DNA from: Ensifer adhaerens
GTDB taxonomy: Bacteria > Pseudomonadota > Alphaproteobacteria > Rhizobiales > Rhizobiaceae
Assembly (NCBI RefSeq): GCF_002007205.1
Contig: NZ_LAZS01000012.1
Coordinates: 496,001 to 560,000, forward strand
Length of the DNA: 64,000 nucleotides
Direction of reading: 5' to 3'
Each line of letters begins with the position of its first letter. The stretch's first letter is position 1. Shown piece after piece: positions 56,923 through 64,000 of this stretch. The notes below the pieces were generated by a model. It was not told the origin of the DNA. It worked only from the letters and a program-made list of their open reading frames with translations, and searched no databases. Position numbers and translations under genes: made by a program.

Positions 56923-57726
56923 ATGCTGGAAACGCTTAACAGGGCCAGTCAGGCGCAGGTCGGCAACTCCGCCGTGTCGGTGAAGAACCTTCATATCCGC
57001 TTCGGCGCGGACGATTCCGGCTTCACTGCACTCTCCGACGTCTCGGTCGAGATACCGGCCGGCTCGCTCGTGACCATGCTTGGCCCGTCCGGCTGCGGCA
57101 AGTCGACCTTGTTGCGAACGGTGGCCGATCTCGTGCACATCACCGACGGTTCGGTGTCCGTGCATGGCCAGACGCCGCGCAAGGCGCGCGAAGGCCGCGA
57201 TTTCGCTTTCGTCTTCCAGGAAGCGACGCTGCTGCCGTGGCGCAACGTGATCGACAACGTGCGTCTCCCCCTGCTGGTGGGCAAACGCGAGGCGGGCGCG
57301 ACCTATGCCGACCCGGAAGAGCTTCTGGCCCTCGTGGGCTTGAAGGGGCGCGAGAAGTCGATGCCGCACGAATTGTCGGGCGGCCAGCGCCAGCGCGTGG
57401 CGATCGCCCGCGCGCTGGTGACCCGCCCGCGTATTCTGCTGATGGACGAGCCTTTCGGTGCGCTCGACGAGATCACGCGCGACAAGCTGAACGAAGAACT
57501 GCTGCGTCTCTGGCAGGAAACCGGCACGACGATCCTTTTCGTCACCCACTCGATCCCCGAGGCCGTCTTCCTCGGTCAACATGTGTTGATGCTCGCCGCC
57601 CATCCCGGCCGCGTCAAAGAGTTCATGAAGGTCGACTTGCCCTATCCGCGATCCTTGGCGATGCGCGACACGGTCGAGTTCATCCAGGTTACCGCCCACC
57701 TGCGCAAACTTTTGGGAGAATGCTGA
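56923..57726 (+). CDS. ABC transporter ATP-binding protein, NitT/TauT family
   Basis: A 267-residue ATPase. Walker A GPSGCGKST is near residues 53-61, the signature LSGGQRQRVAIARALVTRPR near 151-170, and Walker B ILLMDEPFGALDEITR next, then the switch FVTHSIPEAV. This combination, especially DEPFGALD, is typical of NitT/TauT importers. It overlaps the permease by one base. Confidence 0.93.
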   Translation: MLETLNRASQAQVGNSAVSVKNLHIRFGADDSGFTALSDVSVEIPAGSLVTMLGPSGCGKSTLLRTVADLVHITDGSVSVHGQTPRKAREGRDFAFVFQEATLLPWRNVIDNVRLPLLVGKREAGATYADPEELLALVGLKGREKSMPHELSGGQRQRVAIARALVTRPRILLMDEPFGALDEITRDKLNEELLRLWQETGTTILFVTHSIPEAVFLGQHVLMLAAHPGRVKEFMKVDLPYPRSLAMRDTVEFIQVTAHLRKLLGEC

Positions 57727-58562
57727 TGGCGAATGCCCTTCCTTCAGAGGCGGAAGGCCGCGCCTTGACCGACGGCAGCCGGTTCCGGATACTCGATGGC
57801 CTTGCCGCTGCGATCCTGCGGCATCTGCCAGCAACGCTCGCGATCCTCGGCTGCATCCTCTTGTGGCAACTCGTTGTCTGGGGCTTTTCGGTGCCAACCT
57901 TCATGGCGCCGGGGCCGGTCGACGTCATCAAGGCCTTCGGCGAAAATGCCGGCGTCTTGTGGACGAACTTCTGGCCGACGCTGATGGAGGCGGTTCTCGG
58001 CTTCATCTTCGGCAATGTCATCGCTGTCCTTCTGGCGGTCTGGTTCGTCTACAGTCCGCTTGCGGAGCGCGCCTTCTATCCGATCGCCGTCATCATCAAG
58101 TCGATCCCGATCATCGCGCTTGCGCCGATCCTGGTGCTGCTCGTCGGCAACGGTATCGCACCGAAGATCATCATTGCAGGCCTGATCTGCTTCTTCCCGA
58201 CGCTGGTCAACATGGTGCAGGGACTGAAGTCTGCGAGCCCCGCAATGCTCGATCTGATGCGCATCCTGTCTGCCAGCAACTCCGAGATTTTCTGGAAGGT
58301 TCGCCTGCCGGGCTCGCTGCCTTTCCTTTTCGCCGCCCTGAAGATTGCGGCAACCAGCAGCGTGATGGGTGCGATCGTCGCCGAGTGGATCGGCTCCAGC
58401 TACGGTCTCGGTGCGCTGATCATCGAGGCGACCTACAATTTCCGCTCGCCGCTGCTTTACGCGACGGTGGTGATTGCGGCCTCGCTTGCCGTGGTTCTCT
58501 TCTTTGCCGTCTCCTATGCGGAATCGAAGATCGTCCGCTGGAAACCGACGACGGACCACTGA
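57726..58562 (+). CDS. ABC transporter permease, NitT/TauT family
   Basis: A 278-residue inner-membrane permease with six helices. The EAA-type loop is in DLMRILSASNSEIFWKVRLP GSLPFLFAAL. IAVLLAVWFVYSPLAERAFY and IIKSIPIIALAPILVLLVG are the family helices. The N-terminal 35 residues are cytoplasmic. ATG 57726 overlaps the preceding TGA. It completes the importer; the substrate may be the compound processed by the following enzymes. Confidence 0.92.
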   Translation: MANALPSEAEGRALTDGSRFRILDGLAAAILRHLPATLAILGCILLWQLVVWGFSVPTFMAPGPVDVIKAFGENAGVLWTNFWPTLMEAVLGFIFGNVIAVLLAVWFVYSPLAERAFYPIAVIIKSIPIIALAPILVLLVGNGIAPKIIIAGLICFFPTLVNMVQGLKSASPAMLDLMRILSASNSEIFWKVRLPGSLPFLFAALKIAATSSVMGAIVAEWIGSSYGLGALIIEATYNFRSPLLYATVVIAASLAVVLFFAVSYAESKIVRWKPTTDH

Positions 58563-58675
58563 CCCCCAAACCCTTTGCTGCCGGACCTGGATAACCGGGT
58601 CCGGTCCACCGACGAAGTCACTGGCTGTGAGCTCCTCACATTTCGCCGGACACTTCCCCTATGGAGGAAACAACT

Positions 58676-60031
58676 ATGGAAACAATCAGAGAACCCCTGC
58701 GCAATGCCCGGATCGTCGACCGCTCGGACGTCGTCGTCGTCGGCGGTGGACCGGCTGGGATCTCCGCCGCGGTTTCGGCGGCACGCACCGGAGCCAGCGT
58801 CACGCTTATCGAACGCTATCCCTATGTCGGTGGCCTTGCCGCAGGCGGTATGGTTCTGGTGCTCGACGACATGGTCAACGGCGTCGAAATCACCGTGCGT
58901 GGCATCTGCATGGAAATGATCGAACGGATGAAGACGCTCGGCCTTTGCGTCACGCCGACGGATGGCGACCGCCAGCTCGATATTCGCGATACGCCGGAAG
59001 CCTGGCAAAGATGGGCGCGCTGGGGCCTGTTCGACTTCCACACGCCGTCTGCGCCGCACCCGATCTGCTATGCGGCCGCCTTCGATCCGGACGCCTTCAA
59101 GCGCGTCTCCTATGACATCCTGCGCGAATCCGGCGTGAAGCTCAGGACCCATAGCTGGTTCTCCTCGGCGATCCTCGAGAACGGCACGATCAAGGGTGTG
59201 GTTTGCCAGACGAAATCCGGCCGCGAGGCCATCATGGGCGACGTCGTCATCGACGCCTCGGGCGACCTCGACGTTGCGGCCGATGCCGGCGCCCAGCATA
59301 CGGACGGCAATTTCATCCTGACGACGGTTTCCCGCTGGGGGGGCATCGACACAGAAGCCGCCGAGCGCTTCGAATTTGAGGAACCCGAAAAGTTCAAGGC
59401 AATCGACCACGAGGCCAAGCGTCTGATTGGCGGTTGCTGGTCGTTCTGGTGGTTGAAGACCCCGCTGCCGGGCGTCATCTGGCTCAACTGCCCGCACATG
59501 CCGAAGCTCTCTGGCCTCCGTGTCGAAGACTTAACCTATGCGGAACTCGAGGGCCGTGGCCGCATTGCCCGCCTGCTCGACTTCGCCCGCGCCAACCTGC
59601 CGGGCTTCGAAAATGCCCATGTGATCGACTTTGCGCCGCAGACGGGCGTGCGCCAGTCGCGACTGCTCCAGGGCGAATATGTCGTCACCAAGGACGACGT
59701 GATGAACCGCCAGCACTTCACCGACACAGTGTGCCGTGGCCGCGACTACTACACGCCCTATAGGGCCATGCTACCCAAGGAGGTCGATCAGTTGATCGTC
59801 GCAGGCCGGCATTATTCCGCGACCATTCAGGCGCAAAAATCGAGCCGCGAGATCCCGCCCTGCATGGCGATGGGCGAGGCGGCCGGTGTTGCCGCCACCG
59901 TCGCGCTCAATGCCGGCGTCAAGGTGCGAGACGCCGACGTCAAGGCGATCCAGAAGCAGCTGCGGGCGCAGGGTGCCGATCCCGGCGACGTACCATCCGA
60001 AAATGCAACCTATCTGGAGGCCGCAGAATGA
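58676..60031 (+). CDS. FAD-dependent oxidoreductase
   Basis: A 451-residue flavoprotein. GGGPAGISAAVSAARTGA at about residues 23-40 is the FAD-binding dinucleotide fold and IDASGDLDVAADAGA the second FAD motif. The pattern resembles FAD-dependent proteins of the GidA/FixC-like or FAD_oxidored group that act on small organic acids. The C-terminal IPPCMAMGEAAGVAATVAL motif contacts the flavin. ATG 58676 is preferred over 58661 because GGAGG lies seven bases upstream. It overlaps the CoA-transferase gene by 4 bases. Confidence 0.86.
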   Translation: METIREPLRNARIVDRSDVVVVGGGPAGISAAVSAARTGASVTLIERYPYVGGLAAGGMVLVLDDMVNGVEITVRGICMEMIERMKTLGLCVTPTDGDRQLDIRDTPEAWQRWARWGLFDFHTPSAPHPICYAAAFDPDAFKRVSYDILRESGVKLRTHSWFSSAILENGTIKGVVCQTKSGREAIMGDVVIDASGDLDVAADAGAQHTDGNFILTTVSRWGGIDTEAAERFEFEEPEKFKAIDHEAKRLIGGCWSFWWLKTPLPGVIWLNCPHMPKLSGLRVEDLTYAELEGRGRIARLLDFARANLPGFENAHVIDFAPQTGVRQSRLLQGEYVVTKDDVMNRQHFTDTVCRGRDYYTPYRAMLPKEVDQLIVAGRHYSATIQAQKSSREIPPCMAMGEAAGVAATVALNAGVKVRDADVKAIQKQLRAQGADPGDVPSENATYLEAAE

Positions 60032-61185
60032 CGTCTCTTCCCCTCGACGGTATCCGCGTCGTCGACTTTACCCAGGTCATGCTTGGCCCGTGCTGCACGC
60101 AGATGCTGGCCGATTACGGCGCCGAGGTCATCAAGGTCGAAAAGGCCAAGATCGGCGACCTCTCGCGCTGGTCGCTGGGCTCCGACCCGGATGGCCTCAA
60201 CAATCCGGTTTTCTCCTCGCTCAACCGCAACAAGAAGAGCCTTGCACTCGACCTCAAGCAGGACGAGGCGCGGGCAGCCGTCCGCGCGCTGATCGACACT
60301 GCCGACGTGGTCGTCAACAATTTCCGTCCTGACGTCATGGAGCGCATGGGTTTCGGCTATGAAGAGCTGAAGCGGACAAACCCACGGCTGATCTACGCCG
60401 TCGGCACGGGCTTCGGCCTCGAAGGCCCCTACCGGCACAAGGGCGGGCAGGACATCTTGGCGCAGGCGCTTTCGGGCGTCATGCGGCGCAAGTCCGATGC
60501 GAGCCACCCGCTGTCGATCTACGCGACGCCGCTTGCCGACTACTCAGCCGGCATGCACCTGGTGCAGGGCATCCTGCTTGCCTTGTTGCATCGCGAGAAG
60601 ACCGGCCACGGCCAGCAGGTGGCGGTCAGCCTCTACAGCTCCATGCTCGCCATGCAGATGCAGGAAGGCACCACGCACATGATGCGGGAAAAGGACCTGA
60701 ACTGGGGCGCCTTCCCGCTGACGGGCGTGTTCGAAACCACCGATGGCGCCATCGTCATGGTCGGCGCCTTCAAGCAGAATCCGCTGCGCGACATCTGCAA
60801 TGCCCTTGAGATCGAGGACCTGTCCCTCCAGCCGCAGTTTGCGGATTTCGACGCGCAGATGCAGCGCCGTCCGGAACTGCAGCAGGTCTTCCGCGAGGCG
60901 TTCGCAAAGAACAGCAGCGCCCATTGGCTCGGCCGCTTGGAACAGGTGGATATTCTCTGCGCGCCGGTACGCTCGCTTCCCGAAGCGCTGGATGACGAAC
61001 AGACGACGATCAACGGCATGATCCTGGACGCGGGAGAGACGAAGGCCGGTCCGATCCGGCTGGTCGGTTCGCCAATCGACATGTCGGCGGCGACCGTGAC
61101 GGTGCGCATCGCCCCGCCGAAGCTCGGCGAGCACAACGACGAGATTCTTTCGGGGCTCTCGGTTCGTCAGGGAGATGCGGCATGA
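60028..61185 (+). CDS. CaiB/BaiF-family (class III) CoA-transferase
   Basis: A 385-residue CoA-transferase. DGIRVVDFTQVMLGPCCTQM is the standard start. The ADYGAEVIKVEKAKIGDLSR block binds CoA. Asp171 in PLADYSAGMHLV fits the catalytic aspartate position of formyl-CoA transferases. GHGQQVAVSLYSSML is conserved. It would activate an acid to a CoA thioester, feeding the enoyl-CoA hydratase encoded next (4-base overlap). Confidence 0.92.
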   Translation: MTSLPLDGIRVVDFTQVMLGPCCTQMLADYGAEVIKVEKAKIGDLSRWSLGSDPDGLNNPVFSSLNRNKKSLALDLKQDEARAAVRALIDTADVVVNNFRPDVMERMGFGYEELKRTNPRLIYAVGTGFGLEGPYRHKGGQDILAQALSGVMRRKSDASHPLSIYATPLADYSAGMHLVQGILLALLHREKTGHGQQVAVSLYSSMLAMQMQEGTTHMMREKDLNWGAFPLTGVFETTDGAIVMVGAFKQNPLRDICNALEIEDLSLQPQFADFDAQMQRRPELQQVFREAFAKNSSAHWLGRLEQVDILCAPVRSLPEALDDEQTTINGMILDAGETKAGPIRLVGSPIDMSAATVTVRIAPPKLGEHNDEILSGLSVRQGDAA

Positions 61186-61955
61186 GCGTCACCTTCGTCG
61201 TAGAGGATAGGGTCGCAAGCGTCACCCTCAACCGTCCGGAGCGGATGAACGCGGTGGACGCGGCCACCGAACGCGAACTGGAGGCGGTCTGGGAAGAGAT
61301 CGAAGCGCGCGACGACATCAGTTGCGTCGTCTTGACGGGCGCCGGCGAACGGGCGTTCTGCGCCGGGGCGGATCTGAAGGGGGCTGAAAAGACCGGCCTT
61401 GATTACTGGACCGAAAGCCGGCCGAACGGCTTTGGAGGACTGGCCTTTCGCCGCTCGCTGGATGTCCCCGTCATAGCCAGGGTCAATGGCTATGCGCTCG
61501 GTGGTGGGTTCGAGATGGTTCTCGGCTGCGATATCGTCATAGCTTCGACGGAGGCGGCCTTCGGCCTGCCTGAGGCTCGCGTCGGGCGTCTGCCGCTCGA
61601 TGGCGGCATGGTGCTTCTTCAGCGCAGGATCCCGCACAACCTCGCCATGGGTGTGCTGTTGACCGGTCGGCGGTTCTCGGCCGCCGAGATGCACGCCTTC
61701 GGCATCGTCAACGAACTGGCCGAACCGGGCGAGCTCGATGCTGCCGTCTCCCGCTGGGTGAAGGAAATCGTCGCCTGTGCGCCGCTCTCGCTCCGCGCCA
61801 TCAAGCAGACGGTCAATCGCACCGGACATCTGTCTCCGGCGGAGGCCCAGGGATTGCGCACGCCCGCGCTTGTGAAGGCGCTGAACAGTGAGGACGCGCT
61901 GGAAGGTGTCCGCGCTTTTCAGGAGAAGCGCGCGCCCGTTTGGAGGGGACGGTGA
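61182..61955 (+). CDS. Enoyl-CoA hydratase/isomerase-family protein
   Basis: A 257-residue crotonase-fold enzyme. GAGERAFCAGADLKGAE and the NGYALGGGFEMVLGCDIVIA block form the oxyanion hole. FGLPEARVGRLPLDGGMVLL carries the catalytic glutamate position. It overlaps the CoA-transferase gene. It presumably hydrates or rearranges the CoA ester made there. Exact reaction unknown. Confidence 0.92.
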   Translation: MSVTFVVEDRVASVTLNRPERMNAVDAATERELEAVWEEIEARDDISCVVLTGAGERAFCAGADLKGAEKTGLDYWTESRPNGFGGLAFRRSLDVPVIARVNGYALGGGFEMVLGCDIVIASTEAAFGLPEARVGRLPLDGGMVLLQRRIPHNLAMGVLLTGRRFSAAEMHAFGIVNELAEPGELDAAVSRWVKEIVACAPLSLRAIKQTVNRTGHLSPAEAQGLRTPALVKALNSEDALEGVRAFQEKRAPVWRGR

Positions 61956-61998
61956 GCGTGTTATAGGTCGGGGCCCAGGGGAGGAGGGATCCAATCGA

Positions 61999-62922
61999 AT
62001 GCACGCCAGCATCCTGAAATACTTCGTCTCGGTCGCGCGATCCGGGTCCATTCGCAAGGCCTCCGAGGAGCTTCATGTCGCATCCTCGGCGGTCAGCCGG
62101 CAGATCAAGAAACTGGAGGACGAGCTCGGGATCGCGCTCTTCGAGCGGCTCTCGAATGGCCTGAGGCTGACTGTTGCCGGGGAAAACGTGCTACGCCACG
62201 CGCGGGTGACGCTTGAGAATTTCGAACTGCTGCGCAGCGACCTCGGCGCTTTGCAGGGCAAGAAAACCGGTCGTGTGCAGATGTCCTGTCTCGACAGCCT
62301 GGCGATCCAGTTCCTGCCGGACATGGTCAATGCGTTCCACCGCATCCATCCCGGCGTGAGCTTTCACATCCACACGGCCGGTCACGGCAACATCAGCAGT
62401 CTGGTCGCCGAGGGCGATGTCGATATGGGGCTGACCTTCGATCTGGCCCGGCCTGATGATACCGAGATGCTCTTTCGCGTGCCGATGCCGCTGATGGCCT
62501 TCGTCGGCCGGGAACACCCGCTGGCCAGGCAGCGGCAGGTTTCGCTTGCCGAATGCGCCCAGTACGATCTCCTGCTCCAACTCGACACGCAACCGATACG
62601 CTCGCTGATCGAGATCGAACTTTCGGTCTTCGAACGGACCGGGCGGCCCTTTGTGCTGTCGAACAGCCAGATGATGCTCAAGCCGTTTATCCTCTCCGGT
62701 CAGGGCGTGGCTTTCTTCACGCCGATCGGTTTCCTCGCCGAGATCAGGTCGGGCGATCTCGTCGCCATACCGCTCTCCGGTTCGCGCCTTCAGAACCTCC
62801 ATATCGGGATCCTGGTGCAGCGACGCCGGCAGCGTACGCATGCGGCGGAAGCCGTCATCGAATTCGTCGGCGCGGAACTGCAGAAGTTCAGCGACCAGAT
62901 CATGGAGGCAATTCAGCCGTGA
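61999..62922 (+). CDS. LysR-family transcriptional regulator
   Basis: A 307-residue regulator. HASILKYFVSVARSGSIRKA and ASEELHVASSAVSRQIKKLE form the helix-turn-helix. The effector domain follows to residue 300. ATG 61999 is used because upstream in-frame sequence overlaps the hydratase gene. It lies at the end of the importer/CoA-enzyme genes and overlaps the amidohydrolase gene, so it may autoregulate the whole locus. The twin palindromes at 55755-55805 are its best candidate sites. Confidence 0.9.
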   Translation: MHASILKYFVSVARSGSIRKASEELHVASSAVSRQIKKLEDELGIALFERLSNGLRLTVAGENVLRHARVTLENFELLRSDLGALQGKKTGRVQMSCLDSLAIQFLPDMVNAFHRIHPGVSFHIHTAGHGNISSLVAEGDVDMGLTFDLARPDDTEMLFRVPMPLMAFVGREHPLARQRQVSLAECAQYDLLLQLDTQPIRSLIEIELSVFERTGRPFVLSNSQMMLKPFILSGQGVAFFTPIGFLAEIRSGDLVAIPLSGSRLQNLHIGILVQRRRQRTHAAEAVIEFVGAELQKFSDQIMEAIQP

Positions 62923-64000
62923 GCGCAGCAGCCATTCCAGGCAGACGTCTCTTGCGTCCCGGCCACGAGGCCGCAAGGCGCGAGCCAAACCTCTTGGACC
63001 ATTTGCCGGAGGGCGCCTCGTGGACGGCGATCCCCGCCGGTGCTCTCCTGATGCCGCCGCCCGTCAACGCGCACGATCACGGCTATGGCATTCGAACGCT
63101 CGATTTCGGCAATGTCGACGACGCCCTGGAAGTGTGGATCCCGGGACTTCGGCTCCGGCCGCGAACCGACCCCTATCTGGAAGCGTTGGTGGCGTTCTCA
63201 AGGCTGGCCCAAACGGGTGTCGGCGCGACCATGCATTGCCACAATTCTCTCAATGTCGACCGTCTCGTCGACGAGGCTGGCGCCGTCATGCGTGCGGCGC
63301 GCGACGTGGGAATACGGCTTGCGATTTCCTGTCCGCTTCTCGACCATGATCCGTGGGCCTATGACGGCGGGCCCGAGCGATTGCGGCCGTATCTCGATCC
63401 GGCAGACTGGGACGAACTCAGTGCCTCGATCCCCAGATATGCGTCGCCCTCGGTCCAGATTGCGGCGGCCGACGCGGTCGCTGCAGCCAATGCCAGCCCG
63501 TTGATCGACGTACAGTACGGGCCGATCGGGCCGCAATGGTGCTCCAATGCACTGCTCGAAGCGATCGCCGAGGCCTCTCATGCAACCGGCCGGCGGATTC
63601 ACATGCATCTCCTTGAAAGCCCGAGGCAGAGGCAGTGGCTGGATCGGCGCTTTCCGCAAGGGGTTGTCCGGTATCTCGACGAGATCGGCTTCCTCTCGCC
63701 CCGCCTTGCCGTTGCCCATGGCGTCCAACTGCGAGTGGATGAGCTGGAGTTGCTGGCTGCGCGGGGCGTGCAACTCGTGTCGAACCCGTCGGCGAACTTG
63801 AGGCTGCTTTCGGGCGTGGCGCCGGTCGCCGCCATACCTGCAAGCGGTCCCGCTTTCGCTTTCGGTCTCGATGGCACGGGGTTTGACGACGACCAGGATC
63901 TCTGGCGCGAATTGCGCCTCGCCCATCTGCTGCATGGCGGCCGCGGCTTGTCGCGGACCTTTACGGCAGGACGCGTCTTCGATGCGGCGATCCATGTCGG
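62919..64000 (+). CDS. Amidohydrolase-family metal-dependent hydrolase (3' end beyond the window)
   Basis: Open from GTG 62919, whose GTGA overlaps the LysR stop, to the window edge (about 360 residues). PPPVNAHDHGYG places His52 and His54 of the metal-binding HxH motif. HMHLLES near residue 228, VAHGVQ near 265, SNPSANL and FGLDGTGFDD supply the other metal and acid ligands. This is the pattern of cytosine deaminase/SsnA/TrzN-type amidohydrolases. It probably deaminates or opens a nitrogen heterocycle related to the imported substrate; this is inference. Confidence 0.82.
   Translation, partial: MSAAAIPGRRLLRPGHEAARREPNLLDHLPEGASWTAIPAGALLMPPPVNAHDHGYGIRTLDFGNVDDALEVWIPGLRLRPRTDPYLEALVAFSRLAQTGVGATMHCHNSLNVDRLVDEAGAVMRAARDVGIRLAISCPLLDHDPWAYDGGPERLRPYLDPADWDELSASIPRYASPSVQIAAADAVAAANASPLIDVQYGPIGPQWCSNALLEAIAEASHATGRRIHMHLLESPRQRQWLDRRFPQGVVRYLDEIGFLSPRLAVAHGVQLRVDELELLAARGVQLVSNPSANLRLLSGVAPVAAIPASGPAFAFGLDGTGFDDDQDLWRELRLAHLLHGGRGLSRTFTAGRVFDAAIHV

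Noticed and set aside
62840-63877. Several open frames overlapping the window end
   Set aside because: They are out of frame with the amidohydrolase, whose metal-binding motifs identify the true frame from GTG 62919.

Overview
The window is about 64 kb of GC-rich DNA from an alphaproteobacterium of the Rhizobiaceae, most likely an Ensifer/Sinorhizobium-type genome. The evidence is the codon usage, the density of ABC uptake systems, RhiA-like proteins, many HWE-kinase and general-stress genes with GGAAC-N16-nGTT promoters, and a rhizobial-type intergenic palindrome. The many catabolic and transport operons suggest a megaplasmid/chromid or an accessory chromosomal segment, but no replication, tRNA or rRNA genes are visible to decide this.

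Layout. (1) 1-1.6 kb: the 3' part of a LivH-type permease and a ParDE toxin-antitoxin pair. (2) 1.8-10 kb: a peptide-type binding protein, a GntR/FCD regulator, two extended SDR enzymes and a divergent RbsB/RbsA-like/RbsC sugar importer, apparently one sugar or sugar-acid utilisation locus. (3) 10.4-18 kb: an AraC regulator, three related RhiA-like proteins, an AvrRpt2-like papain-fold protease, a secreted protein, a protein of unknown function and, on the other strand, a secreted caspase-like protein. Two of these genes share a duplicated 5' leader. (4) 18.4-26 kb: TetR/PNPOx-like/MFS operon, an SRPBCC protein, and a FecBCD-type importer translationally coupled to a 432-residue protein of unknown function.

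(5) 26-50 kb: a general stress response (GSR) island. About twenty intergenic sites fit the alphaproteobacterial EcfG/RpoE2 promoter (GGAAC-N16/17-nGTT or N18/19-TT). They precede CsbD, DUF892, BON, PepSY, LtrA, TIGR02587/02588, DUF3309-topoisomerase IB, an L,D-transpeptidase, DUF2934-CBS-alarmone-hydrolase-like genes and others. The island also carries its likely control: an ECF sigma factor with its own GGAAC promoter, a PAS-GAF-PAS-HWE kinase, a 1232-residue hybrid kinase with both HisKA and HWE modules, and an unusual coupled pair (40.5-41.6 kb). That pair is a protein with a NepR-like motif followed by a response regulator whose receiver is N-terminal and whose C-terminus resembles ECF sigma region 2, i.e. 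PhyR domain order reversed and truncated. I regard this pair as the most novel item. A (CT)34 tract lies between two divergent GSR promoters.

(6) 50.3-53.8 kb: LysR regulator divergent from an SDR-RraA-DapA catabolic operon. (7) 54.2-64 kb: aldehyde dehydrogenase divergent from an NMT1/TauT-type importer, followed by a FAD oxidoreductase, a CaiB/BaiF CoA-transferase, an enoyl-CoA hydratase, a LysR regulator and an amidohydrolase that runs off the window. Two TTGCCG-N3-CGGCAA palindromes in the divergent promoter are candidate operators.

Family names are assigned by reading the translated sequences, without any database search. No CRISPR array, insertion sequence, tRNA or rRNA was recognised.
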